20,556 nt of DNA from Candidatus Helarchaeota archaeon (GTDB lineage Archaea; Asgardarchaeota; Lokiarchaeia; Helarchaeales; HEL-GB-A). Below, in pieces: positions 9,781-17,110 of this stretch (positions within the stretch are counted from its first letter, which is position 1; the number at the start of each line of letters is the position of its first letter). The notes below the pieces were generated by a model, which was given only the letters and a program-made list of their open reading frames with translations, was not told the DNA's origin and did no database searches. The stretch spans positions 1-20,556 of the forward strand of contig JABXJT010000087.1 in assembly GCA_013375455.1 (NCBI GenBank), read 5' to 3'. The translations under genes were made by a program, and so were the position numbers.

Positions 9781-9813
9781 ATAAATTAAAGCATAAAGCA
9801 TAAATTAAAGCAT
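9781..9813. repeat. Tandem 14-base direct repeat upstream of tnpB
   Basis: ATAAATTAAAGCAT occurs at 9781-9794 and again at 9800-9813 (period 19). It lies in the 75-base space between the divergent starts of tnpB (9766) and the first small membrane gene (9842). It could be element-end sequence, an operator or simple AT-rich duplication. A related string occurs on the other side of tnpB at 8153-8169. Confidence 0.5.
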
Positions 9814-9829
9814 CATATATTTTTATGAT
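9812..9829. repeat. Short hairpin before the first small membrane gene
   Basis: ATCATA (9812-9817) is complementary to TATGAT (9824-9829) across a 6-base loop, ending just before the AGGTGG ribosome-binding site at 9831. It could be a left-end hairpin of the tnpB element or a 5'UTR structure. At 6 base pairs and AT-rich it is weak. Confidence 0.2.
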
Positions 9830-9841
9830 AAGGTGGATTTC

Positions 9842-10132
9842 ATGGAAGAACCAGGAAATGTTCCGACTCAAGGATCAAAAGAATACCCATTTAAAGTAAC
9901 CCTTGCAACAATCTTGATAATAGTAGGCCTCTTGGTAATATTATTCGCGGCAACGATAATTCTCATTAATCTAATCCCATACGAAGATAAACTAAATTGG
10001 TATCTTTATACCGCACCGTGGAGCAATAAAGTTCTCTTAGCAGGAGCAGGATTATTGGAATTTTTCTTCGTACTGACATTATGTATCTATATTTGGAAAA
10101 AGGGGCGGAATTTTTTGAACAAGCATCTTTAG
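9842..10132 (+). CDS. Small two-TM membrane protein, first of a tandem pair
   Basis: The 96-aa product starts MEEPGNVPTQG. I chose the ATG at 9842 because AGGTGG (9831-9836) lies five bases before it. The in-frame GTG at 9833 would sit inside this SD and is unlikely. Two membrane segments (about residues 17-42 and 62-82) flank a 20-residue loop containing PYEDKLNW and PW. The tail KKGRNFLNKHL is basic, which by the positive-inside rule puts both ends in the cytoplasm and the loop outside. It aligns without gaps to the next gene product over the second half (P, two W, VL, G, basic-basic-G, F), so the two are paralogues. I recognise no family. The function is unknown. Confidence 0.8.
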   Translation: MEEPGNVPTQGSKEYPFKVTLATILIIVGLLVILFAATIILINLIPYEDKLNWYLYTAPWSNKVLLAGAGLLEFFFVLTLCIYIWKKGRNFLNKHL

Positions 10133-10145
10133 AAGGTGTGCATGT

Positions 10146-10445
10146 ATGAGTGGCAGTGTAGATTGGACAGGTAGAGAAAAATTAATTGCGCGTGTTATTA
10201 GCTGGGGAATAATGATTTCAATTGTTATAATCATAACTGGAGGCATTTGGACAGTGATAGAGTTACTTATTTACCCGACTTCACCAGATTTCGAATGGTT
10301 TATTAATTTGGGGGATTGGACTTATCAGGTGCTTGTAATAGGAGGCATCCTCGTCGGAGTTGTCGTTGGAATTATAGTCTTTTCAATTTTCATTCGCAGG
10401 GGACAGCGCTTTATACTGAACCTTCTTTTCAAAATTGAGGACTAA
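10146..10445 (+). CDS. Small two-TM membrane protein, second of a tandem pair
   Basis: The 99-aa product starts MSGSVDWTGREK. AAGGTG at 10133-10138 is a good SD, and the start lies only 13 bases after the preceding stop, so the two genes should be co-transcribed. It has two membrane segments (about 15-42 and 62-85) and an external-type loop YPTSPDFEW...GDW. The basic tail IRRGQRF is followed by ILNLLFKIED. Loop length, both loop tryptophans, the VL..G pattern and the (K/R)(K/R)Gx(N/R)F tail match the upstream paralogue. The pair may form a heteromer, but that is inference. No enzymatic motif is seen. The 61 bases before nnrD make co-transcription with that gene uncertain. Confidence 0.8.
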   Translation: MSGSVDWTGREKLIARVISWGIMISIVIIITGGIWTVIELLIYPTSPDFEWFINLGDWTYQVLVIGGILVGVVVGIIVFSIFIRRGQRFILNLLFKIED

Positions 10446-10506
10446 GTCGGACATTAATTTCATTACCTTCTTTTTTTAATAGAAAATAAAAAGTCGGAGG
10501 GTTCTT

Positions 10507-12027
10507 ATGGAAGAATTAATATCAACAGAAGATATGGGAATCATAGATGAAAACTCAAGCTATTTAGGAGTCCCAACGATTCTGTTAATGGAGAATGCTG
10601 GAAGAGAATTAGCAAGAGTTGTTCAATCGAGGGAAACCATTAAAAATAAGTCGATTTTAATATTTGCCGGGACAGGAAATAACGGGGGAGATTCGTTTGT
10701 GTTCGCCAGACATATCTGTAAACATTGTAAAGAAGTCAAAGTTGTCCTTTTAGGAGATCAAGATAAAATCAGGACTGATATCTCGAGAGTCAACTGGAAT
10801 GCACTTCAAAACATGGAGTTCTCCATTGAAGTCTTTATTATTAGTGATAGTTCAGACTTGAAAGGGCTCCCCACTGAGAACGCAGATATAATAGTAGATG
10901 GATTGCTTGGAACGGGTGTAAGGGGTAGGATGCGTGAGCCGATTGCCAGTGCGATTAAATTAATTAATGATTTGAAGGGCTTGAAGATTGCCATAGACGT
11001 TCCATCAGGTCTGAATCCCGATACCGGTGACGTGCCAGATATTGCTGTTAGGGCTAATATGACTGTAACTTTTCATAAAGTTAAACGTGGATTGCCAAAA
11101 AATAAAGATTATACTGGTGAAATCATTCCTGTAGGTATCGGGATTCCACCAGAAGCAGAGTTTATCGTGGGACCTGGAGATTTAAGAGTCGTAAGCAGAG
11201 AACGGCCAGCAGCGAGCCATAAAGGCGATTTTGGAAAAGTATTAGTCATTGGCGGTGGTGGAGGTAAATATTACTCTGGTGCTCCCGCTTTAGCAGGTTT
11301 AGCGGCTCTTCGAACTGGTACTGATTTGGTAAATATTGCAGTACCTTCAAGTATCTCAAATGTTCTAAGGGGTTTTTCTCCGGATTTAATTATTCGCGAC
11401 CTACCTGGCGATCTCCTCTCCAAATCCGCGTTGGACCCTCTCGAACCTCTCTTAAAATGGGCCTCTGGCGTGATCATTGGGCCCGGATTAGGATTGGATC
11501 CGGAAACGTTAGAAGCGATACTAACAATTTTAGAAAAAATTCGATCTCTGAACACTCCCGTCCTCGTAGATGCCGATGCCATCAAAGCAATGGCAGAAAG
11601 TAACACGATTTTAAGCGGGATTCCAGCGGTTATTACCCCTCATTTTGGAGAGTATAAAATTTTAACTGGCGTTGATTTGTCTAAAATCAAAGATCCTTAT
11701 GAGAGACTCAAGACAGTTCAAACTTCGGCGAAAGAACTCGGAGTAACTTTGCTTGTAAAGGGACCAAATGATTTCATTTCAGATGGAATTTCTGCTAAGA
11801 TCAACCAAACCGGCACCCCATCCATGACTGTAGGAGGAACCGGTGACGTGCTTTCTGGTGTGGTAGGATGTTTTCTTGCCCAAAATTATCCCCCATTTCG
11901 CGCTGCAAACGCAGGCGCCTTTATAAATGGATTAGCGGGGGAACTCGCCGAAGAAACATGCTTTGGTTCGCATATAACCGCTTCGGATTTAATCGAATTC
12001 ATTCCAGAAGCTACGAAATTGGAGTGA
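10507..12027 (+). CDS. nnrD: Bifunctional NAD(P)HX epimerase/dehydratase
   Basis: The 506-aa protein joins the two NAD(P)HX repair activities. The N-terminal YjeF_N domain (about 1-215) epimerises hydrated NAD(P)H and shows GTGNNGGDS at 55-63, GLLGTGVRG near 133 and DVPSGLNPDTG near 164. The C-terminal ribokinase-like YjeF_C domain (about 235-500) dehydrates the S form using ATP or ADP. It shows HKGDFGKVLVIGGG near 238, TPHFGEY near 378, LVKGPND near 417 and the catalytic-type GGTGDVLSG with D447. The length and domain order are those of typical NnrE-NnrD fusions. The start has GGAGGG five bases upstream. Its last 17 bases overlap the end of the convergent Sua5 gene, and a hairpin spans the overlap. 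The fusion protein is also called nnr or yjeF. Confidence 0.95.
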   Translation: MEELISTEDMGIIDENSSYLGVPTILLMENAGRELARVVQSRETIKNKSILIFAGTGNNGGDSFVFARHICKHCKEVKVVLLGDQDKIRTDISRVNWNALQNMEFSIEVFIISDSSDLKGLPTENADIIVDGLLGTGVRGRMREPIASAIKLINDLKGLKIAIDVPSGLNPDTGDVPDIAVRANMTVTFHKVKRGLPKNKDYTGEIIPVGIGIPPEAEFIVGPGDLRVVSRERPAASHKGDFGKVLVIGGGGGKYYSGAPALAGLAALRTGTDLVNIAVPSSISNVLRGFSPDLIIRDLPGDLLSKSALDPLEPLLKWASGVIIGPGLGLDPETLEAILTILEKIRSLNTPVLVDADAIKAMAESNTILSGIPAVITPHFGEYKILTGVDLSKIKDPYERLKTVQTSAKELGVTLLVKGPNDFISDGISAKINQTGTPSMTVGGTGDVLSGVVGCFLAQNYPPFRAANAGAFINGLAGELAEETCFGSHITASDLIEFIPEATKLE

Positions 12028-12640
12028 AAAAGGGCTCCAATTGCGCGAATTTTATAGTACCCTCTCGTAATAACTGGGGATTTTCTCCAGAAAGGTCTAA
12101 TACCGTTGATGGTAACCCCTCCATTGTTGGGCCACAATCTAAAACTAGTTCGACAGAATCCCCAAGCTGTTTTAGTGCTTCCTCGGCAGTAATTGGAGAT
12201 TTTTGCCCAGAAATATTTGCGCTTGTTCCAATGATGGGAATTTCTGCTAGTTGCCTAGCAACCTCATGATTTGGAACGCGAATTCCCAAAGTTTTTCGGT
12301 TGCCTGTAACCTGATTTAACATAGACTTTTTGAGGGGTAACACGAGAGTTAAGGCACCTGGCCAAAATTGAGATGCCACGGACATTGCTAATGGTGAAAA
12401 TTCCACAAGACCCATTGCTATTTCGAGGGTTCCCACTAAAATTGGCAATCCTTTTTCAATTGACCTCTTTTTAGCATTTATCAAGTTCATAACTGCGTTT
12501 TCATTGAAAGGATCCGCTGCTAATCCATAAACTGTATCTGTTGGAAAGACTACTAATTTACAATCAATTATCATTTTTCGTGCTCTCTGAATTACTGTTG
12601 AATCAGGTTGGAGTGGATTGATTTTTAGTATTTGAACCAT
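12011..12640 (-). CDS. sua5: Threonylcarbamoyl-AMP synthase, Sua5/YrdC family
   Basis: This enzyme makes threonylcarbamoyl-AMP from Thr, bicarbonate and ATP, the donor for t6A37 in ANN-decoding tRNAs. The 209-aa product is a single YrdC domain without the C-terminal Sua5 extension. Motifs seen are PTDTVYGL (33-40), AKKRSIEKGLP (56-66), FWPGALTLVLP (92-102), LGIRVPNH (118-125), GTSANISG (138-145) and PSTVLDL (177-183). These are the substrate- and nucleotide-binding blocks of the family. The product is then used by KEOPS, whose Cgi121 subunit is encoded at 19127-19717. The gene diverges from the nucleotidyltransferase at 12719 and is convergent and overlapping with nnrD. No SD precedes the ATG, so the mRNA may be leaderless. 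A short YrdC protein could also be called tsaC. Confidence 0.93.
   Translation of the reverse strand: MVQILKINPLQPDSTVIQRARKMIIDCKLVVFPTDTVYGLAADPFNENAVMNLINAKKRSIEKGLPILVGTLEIAMGLVEFSPLAMSVASQFWPGALTLVLPLKKSMLNQVTGNRKTLGIRVPNHEVARQLAEIPIIGTSANISGQKSPITAEEALKQLGDSVELVLDCGPTMEGLPSTVLDLSGENPQLLREGTIKFAQLEPFFTPIS
12014..12045. terminator. Hairpin across overlapping nnrD and sua5 ends
   Basis: The arms are CGAAATTGGAG (12014-12024) and CTCCAATTGCG (12035-12045). They pair at 10 of 11 positions around a 10-base loop that carries the nnrD stop TGA. The structure lies inside the last codons of both convergent genes and reads nearly the same from both strands, so it could form in both transcripts. 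A bidirectional terminator or 3'-end stabiliser is inference. There is no long T-tract right after it. Confidence 0.5.
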
Positions 12641-12718
12641 ATAATTTACTTAATACAAAATAAACTTTTAATCTTCTGTGAAGAATTATTATTGAAGTAA
12701 TTATTTTGGTTAAATATA
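12641..12718. promoter_or_regulatory. Divergent promoter region, sua5 and nucleotidyltransferase
   Basis: This 78-base, very AT-rich spacer lies between two divergent start codons and must hold both promoters. Neither gene has a good SD, so both may be transcribed close to or at the start codon. I cannot single out one TATA box with confidence among the A/T runs. Confidence 0.4.
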
Positions 12719-13696
12719 ATGAGAGCAGTAATTTTAGCGGCAGGGTATGGGAAAAGAATGGGTGAATTGACAAAATATCTCCCAAAATCTTTAATCCCAG
12801 TAGTAAATAAACCAGTTCTTGAACATTTAATAGAAATTATTAAAGGATGTGGAATTAAAGAGGTTATTATTGCGGTTGGTCATTTAAAAGATCAAATTAC
12901 TTCGTTCTTAACTAAATTTAATAAAAATGGTATTAATTTAATAGTAAAAGTTGCGACGGAATTCTCAAGGGGTCCAATTCATTCGTTCTCTGCATGCCTG
13001 GATGAAATTGAAGACGAGGAATTCATTTTAATACCTGCTGATTTTTTGATAGAACACTCTCAATTATCAAAATTCCTTCAAATGAGTGAAGATCATGAAA
13101 TGGTGCTCGCGTTTGATGAGCAGGAAATTAAGCCAAGCCATACTACAATATACGTTTCGGAAAATGATGGGGTTTATAGAGTAGTGGGAATTAATTCCAA
13201 TGTGATTGGTGTTAAAAGCGAAGAGAAAATGCTTTTACCACTGTTAATCTGTCGCACAAATATTCAATCCTTTATAAGATCAAGTCTAGAATTAAAAAAG
13301 ACGAAGGTAATAGACGCCGTGCAACTGTACTTGCAACAGAAGAATGTTGTAGTTGCTTTCAAAATTAAAACGGGAACTTGGTTCGATTTGGATACCATTA
13401 AAGATTTCTTAGCGGCTAATGAATGGTATCTTACCAAATTTGTTAAAAACCAACAGCAAGCATTGAATATGAAGGAGTATTTCTCACAGGAAATCGTCTT
13501 CAAAGCACCTATTTTACTAGGAAACAATTGTCAAATAAAAAAGAATTGTACAATTGGACCCAATGTTTCGATTGGAGATGAAACAATTATTGGAAGGAAT
13601 TCAAAAATCCAAAATGCTATTATTGGACCACGCTCAGAAATTTCGTCGGATACTGAAATAAAAAACGCAATTTTTTTCAAGTCGTTATTCCAATAG
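12719..13696 (+). CDS. Sugar-1-phosphate nucleotidyltransferase
   Basis: The 325-aa protein has an N-terminal NTP-transferase domain (about 1-230). The signature LAAGYGKRMGE is at 6-16, PKSLIPV with K23 follows, and a metal-site-like PADF lies near 105. Such enzymes join NTP and sugar-1-phosphate to form NDP-sugars for glycan or lipid glycosylation. A C-terminal segment (about 260-325) shows left-handed beta-helix hexapeptides such as CTIGPNVSIGDETIIG. It is short, with only a few coils, so a second acyltransferase activity as in GlmU is unlikely. Sugar and nucleotide cannot be told from sequence. GDP-mannose, dTDP-glucose or UDP-sugar synthesis are all possible. The small zinc protein starts 15 bases later, indicating one transcript. 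Supplying glycosylation for surface proteins such as the giant one at 765-8117 is only a guess. Confidence 0.9.
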   Translation: MRAVILAAGYGKRMGELTKYLPKSLIPVVNKPVLEHLIEIIKGCGIKEVIIAVGHLKDQITSFLTKFNKNGINLIVKVATEFSRGPIHSFSACLDEIEDEEFILIPADFLIEHSQLSKFLQMSEDHEMVLAFDEQEIKPSHTTIYVSENDGVYRVVGINSNVIGVKSEEKMLLPLLICRTNIQSFIRSSLELKKTKVIDAVQLYLQQKNVVVAFKIKTGTWFDLDTIKDFLAANEWYLTKFVKNQQQALNMKEYFSQEIVFKAPILLGNNCQIKKNCTIGPNVSIGDETIIGRNSKIQNAIIGPRSEISSDTEIKNAIFFKSLFQ

Positions 13697-13711
13697 TAAA
13701 TAGGGAGTAAA

Positions 13712-13987
13712 ATGTCCAGACAAAGGAAATTATTTGTAGTAGATGAGAAAAAGGAGAAGGAATTAGCGAAAGAAAGAAAAAAATTGGAAATTGCTAGAGA
13801 GCAGCGGAGCAGGCAAAGAGAAATTGAAAGGGAACGAAAGAAGGAAAAAAAATTAAATCGAAAACCTAAAAATGAATTTTATCGATGTGAATGTGGCATT
13901 TCACTCCATTGGAGGGTAGCTTATGGACATCGGGCTGGATGTCCTCAATGTCATAAACCAATTCCGCTCTCAGAAATTTTTGAATAA
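13712..13987 (+). CDS. Small coiled-coil protein with C-terminal zinc knuckle
   Basis: The 91-aa product has residues 1-55 made almost only of K, E, R and Q, which predicts a single long charged helix or coiled coil. A compact Cys-rich end follows: C59 and C61 in YRCECG, then C77 and C80 in GCPQCHKPIP, with H66 and H73 nearby. The CxC...CxxC arrangement should bind one zinc ion. AGGGAG (13702-13707) lies four bases before the ATG. The gene follows the nucleotidyltransferase by 15 bases, and its stop is four bases from that of the convergent YjbQ gene. I do not recognise a named family. Basic helix plus zinc site suggests nucleic-acid or ribosome binding, which is inference. Confidence 0.78.
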   Translation: MSRQRKLFVVDEKKEKELAKERKKLEIAREQRSRQREIERERKKEKKLNRKPKNEFYRCECGISLHWRVAYGHRAGCPQCHKPIPLSEIFE

Positions 13988-13991
13988 CCTC

Positions 13992-14399
13992 TTAAGCTCC
14001 AGTACCTTCAAGAGAAATGATTACTCTTCTTGTCCGTGGTCCGTCAAATTCACAGAACATTACTCCTTGCCAAGTTCCTAATAGTAGCTTTTTATTTTGG
14101 AGGATTATTGTTTGAGAAAAGCCTACAAGGCTTGCTTTAACATGGGAATCTGAATTTCCCTCTACGTGTAGATATTCCTTGGATTGGGGTATTAGTTTCT
14201 TTAAGATGAATAAAAAATCTTTTTTTACATTGTAATCTGCATTTTCATTTATTGTGATACCTGCAGTCGTGTGTGGAACAAAAACTCGGCAAATTCCATT
14301 TCTGATATTTGAATCTCTTATTATCTCCGTGATTTTTTCAGAAATATCAATAATTTCTTCTCGTTTTGTGGTTTTAACCTTAATTTGAATGACTTCCAT
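13992..14399 (-). CDS. YjbQ / UPF0047 family protein
   Basis: The 135-aa product covers a whole UPF0047 (YjbQ) domain. PHTTAGITINENADYNVKKDF and the C-terminal GTWQGVMFCEFDGPRTRRV are the family's characteristic blocks. Some members show weak thiamine-phosphate synthase activity, but the true role is not settled. I chose the ATG at 14399 (MEVIQIKVK) because GGTGAT (14406-14411) lies six bases before it. The upstream in-frame GTG at 14405 touches this SD and is less likely. It is convergent with the zinc-knuckle gene, with four bases between stops, and divergent from the Fe-S protein gene. Confidence 0.9.
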   Translation of the reverse strand: MEVIQIKVKTTKREEIIDISEKITEIIRDSNIRNGICRVFVPHTTAGITINENADYNVKKDFLFILKKLIPQSKEYLHVEGNSDSHVKASLVGFSQTIILQNKKLLLGTWQGVMFCEFDGPRTRRVIISLEGTGA

Positions 14400-14476
14400 C
14401 TTCACATCACCATTTTTAGTTTTACACGAAACAATTTAAATAAATAGTATGAATGAGTCAATAGAGATGTGATTTC
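14400..14476. promoter_or_regulatory. Divergent promoter region, yjbQ and Fe-S operon
   Basis: This AT-rich spacer separates divergent starts. AATTTAAATAAATAG (about 14433-14447) is a TATA-like stretch about 35 bases before the Fe-S gene start. GATGTGATTTC directly precedes the ATG at 14477. It resembles the GGTGGATTTC that precedes the gene at 9842, a local style of ribosome-binding site. Confidence 0.4.
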
Positions 14477-15628
14477 ATGGGTTTAGCAACTGTCGAGAAA
14501 TGGTTACATCAATGCTCGCGTTGTTCAAGTTGCAAGTACATCTATAAAAACTACAATTCAAGTTGTCCATCAGGAGAAAAATTCTGGTTTGAGACGTTCT
14601 GGGCCTCTGGGCGAGTTTGGATGGCGAATGCACTTAGTAAAGGGAATTTAAAGTGGAGCGACTCAATTATAAAAGCCTTGTTTGCGTGTCCATTATGTGG
14701 AAATTGTTCGGTCCAATGTCAGCAAGAAGTTAGTTCGCATTTATTGGATATCATGGAATCATTAAGAGAAGAAGCAGTGAAAGCTGGGGTAGGACCTTTA
14801 GACGCACATAAATCCTTTGCGGAAGGGATTAAGAGTGAAAATAATCCTTATAAAGAACCTCATACTAGCCGTTTAGATTGGTTAGGGGGAGCTGATCTAC
14901 CTGAAAAAGCAGAAGTTTTATACTTCGTGGGTTGTACTTCATCCTATCGCCAGAAAAAAATTGCACGGGCCACTTATTCAGTCCTGAAGAAAATTAATGC
15001 GGATTTTACTATCAGCCCTGAGGAATGGTGTTGTACTTCTCCTTTGCTTAGGACGGGACAAACTACAGCTGCGGAATCCGTGGTGAATCATAACATAAAT
15101 ATAACCAAAAAAATTGGGACCAAAACGATTATTTTCTCTTGTGCTGGCTGTTTTCGTACTTTTAAGGAAGATTATTCAAGATTTCTAGATCAGGACTGGG
15201 GAATCGAAATTTTACATGTAACAGAATATCTCTATAATCTTTTAAAGGATGAGGAATTAAAAATATCAAAGGAATTTCCCTATACTGTTACCTATCATGA
15301 TCCATGCCATTTAGGACGACATGTGGGAGTTTATGACGCGCCCCGTGAGTTATTAAAAGCAATTCCTGGTCTGAAACTTATTGAGATGAGTCGGATCAGA
15401 GAGAATGCTTGGTGTTGTGGGGCGGGTGGTGGTGTAAAATCTGGTTTTAAAGAATGGGCAGTAGAAATCGCGAAAGAACGAATAAAAGAAGCCGAAAAAA
15501 CGAATGCCGAGTATCTTGTAAGCTCCTGTCCGTTCTGTCATCGGAATCTTGAAGATGCAATAAAAGCAAAAAAATCGGGCTTGAAAATGTTGGACATTAC
15601 AGAGATATTGAATTCGGTTATAAATTAA
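14477..15628 (+). CDS. HdrD-like Fe-S oxidoreductase with two CCG domains
   Basis: The 383-aa protein begins with two 4Fe-4S-type clusters: C13, C16, C19 and C30, then C71, C74, C77 and C81. Two cysteine-rich CCG domains follow, as in heterodisulfide reductase HdrD and GlpC/LctE-type electron carriers. Domain one uses C153, C185-C186, C222 and C225. Domain two uses C277, C313-C314, C351 and C354 (DPCHLGRH, WCCGAGGG, SCPFC). In the first domain the usual CCG reads CCT (T187), but all cysteines are kept. No membrane segment is seen, so it is probably a cytoplasmic electron-transfer subunit. Its partner (for example a flavoprotein dehydrogenase) is not in the window. The radical SAM gene starts 17 bases downstream and is likely co-transcribed. 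Confidence 0.9.
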   Translation: MGLATVEKWLHQCSRCSSCKYIYKNYNSSCPSGEKFWFETFWASGRVWMANALSKGNLKWSDSIIKALFACPLCGNCSVQCQQEVSSHLLDIMESLREEAVKAGVGPLDAHKSFAEGIKSENNPYKEPHTSRLDWLGGADLPEKAEVLYFVGCTSSYRQKKIARATYSVLKKINADFTISPEEWCCTSPLLRTGQTTAAESVVNHNINITKKIGTKTIIFSCAGCFRTFKEDYSRFLDQDWGIEILHVTEYLYNLLKDEELKISKEFPYTVTYHDPCHLGRHVGVYDAPRELLKAIPGLKLIEMSRIRENAWCCGAGGGVKSGFKEWAVEIAKERIKEAEKTNAEYLVSSCPFCHRNLEDAIKAKKSGLKMLDITEILNSVIN

Positions 15629-15645
15629 TTATTTGAGATTTTATA

Positions 15646-17091
15646 ATGAATATTCTCTTAGTATATCCAAATATTTCCAGTAGTGAAAAACTAATTCTGG
15701 GTTTAGCCTATATCAGCGCAGTTCTCAAGGAGGAGGGGCATGAGGTTGAGTTATACGATACGACGTGGAGATTTAATGAGAAAGAACTTCTTAGATGCGT
15801 TAAAAACAAAGATTTAGTTGGGTTTAGCGTTTTATCATTAGAGAGAAATAGAGCTCTTGAAATTTCAAAAATAATCAAAGAGAATGAGGACGTACCCATA
15901 TTGTGGGGAGGCGTCCATGCAACAGTTGATCCTGAGGATTGTTTGAATACCAATTTTGTTGATTACATTTGTATTGGGGAGGGGGAAGATGCCATTAAAG
16001 AATTTATTCAAAAATATGAGGCAGGGCAAGATCTTACTGAGATTCAAAATATTTGGTCAAAGCAGGATGGCCAAATTAAGAGGACTGAGATTCGGGACTT
16101 GATACAAAACCTTGATAGATTACCATTTCCTGACCGAGAGATTTTTGATCGCCGCCATCTTTGTATTGACACGGGTTCTCCTTTTTTAGGTTCGAGAGGT
16201 TGCCCATTTGGTTGTACTTATTGTATAAACAACTGTTATTTGAAAATGTATAAAAATAAGGGAAATTATGGGAGATATCGAACGGTAAATAATTTATTGG
16301 ATGAAATTGAATTTGTAAAAGAAAAATATGACATTAAAATTGTGGAATTTGCGGATGAAACGATTACTATAAGGAAAAAATGGATAAGAGAATTCGCTCC
16401 TAAATATCAAAACCGCATTGGATTACCGTTCGTCTTTCAAACAAGATGTGAGACAGTTGATTTAGAATTACTAAAAATTCTGAAAACGGCTGGATGTAAG
16501 CATATTTCGTTTGGTATTGAGAGTGGGAATGAAGTCTTGAGGCAAAAAATTCTGAAAAGAAAGATGAGCAATGACCAAATTATAAATGCCTTTGAATTGG
16601 CTAAAAAAGTGAATATAGCCACAACTTCATTTAATATGGTAGGCTTACCATTTGAAACTGAACAGATGATACTTGATACAATAAAATTAAATAAAAGAAT
16701 CAAAACAAAACATCACAACGTGTGTATATTTTATCCATTTAAAGGGACTAAACTTGAAGAAATCTGTCAAAAGAAAAATTGGATCAAGCCCGTGGAATAT
16801 GACTTGGAGAGTTATTATCATGACACAATTTTAGATATGCCGCAATTAGATCGACTAACTATATTAACATATCAAAAATTTTGGAAATTATATATGATAT
16901 TTCCAGAGCTATTTTTTCCCATTATGACTCATACTTTCAGAAATGTATTAAAAATCATGGATTTCATCATCAATAAAACGAAATTTAGATTATTGAAGAT
17001 CATTTTTGATCATCTCTTCTATGCTATTGAAGATTTTAGGAAGCTACCTTCTAAGATTCTCCGACGGTTGCGAAATTATTTAAAGCGCTAG
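15646..17091 (+). CDS. B12-binding-domain radical SAM protein
   Basis: The 481-aa protein has an N-terminal Rossmann-like B12-binding domain (about 1-140: NILLVYPN, LWGGVHATVDPE, YICIGEGEDAI). A radical SAM core follows with SRGCPFGCTYC, where C186, C190 and C193 bind the 4Fe-4S cluster that cleaves SAM. The order matches BchE/MiaB-like B12-radical SAM proteins that act as methylases or in lipid and cofactor modification. The canonical DxHxxG that ligates cobalt is not visible, as in many of these proteins, so cobalamin use is uncertain. The last 70 residues are hydrophobic and basic (RRLRNYLKR at the end), suggesting membrane contact. The substrate is unknown. The gene lies 17 bases after the HdrD-like gene, which could feed it electrons (inference). 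Confidence 0.92.
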   Translation: MNILLVYPNISSSEKLILGLAYISAVLKEEGHEVELYDTTWRFNEKELLRCVKNKDLVGFSVLSLERNRALEISKIIKENEDVPILWGGVHATVDPEDCLNTNFVDYICIGEGEDAIKEFIQKYEAGQDLTEIQNIWSKQDGQIKRTEIRDLIQNLDRLPFPDREIFDRRHLCIDTGSPFLGSRGCPFGCTYCINNCYLKMYKNKGNYGRYRTVNNLLDEIEFVKEKYDIKIVEFADETITIRKKWIREFAPKYQNRIGLPFVFQTRCETVDLELLKILKTAGCKHISFGIESGNEVLRQKILKRKMSNDQIINAFELAKKVNIATTSFNMVGLPFETEQMILDTIKLNKRIKTKHHNVCIFYPFKGTKLEEICQKKNWIKPVEYDLESYYHDTILDMPQLDRLTILTYQKFWKLYMIFPELFFPIMTHTFRNVLKIMDFIINKTKFRLLKIIFDHLFYAIEDFRKLPSKILRRLRNYLKR

Positions 17092-17110
17092 GATTAGAAA
17101 CGTATTACTT

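Noticed and set aside
9833..9841. GTG start for the first small membrane protein
   Set aside because: The GTG lies inside the AGGTGG ribosome-binding site that serves the ATG at 9842.
11271..11606. Minus-strand ORF of 111 codons inside nnrD
   Set aside because: It is antisense to the conserved dehydratase domain.
11868..12269. Plus-strand ORF of 133 codons across the nnrD/sua5 junction
   Set aside because: It overlaps two well-supported genes in a different frame and strand and shows no family features.
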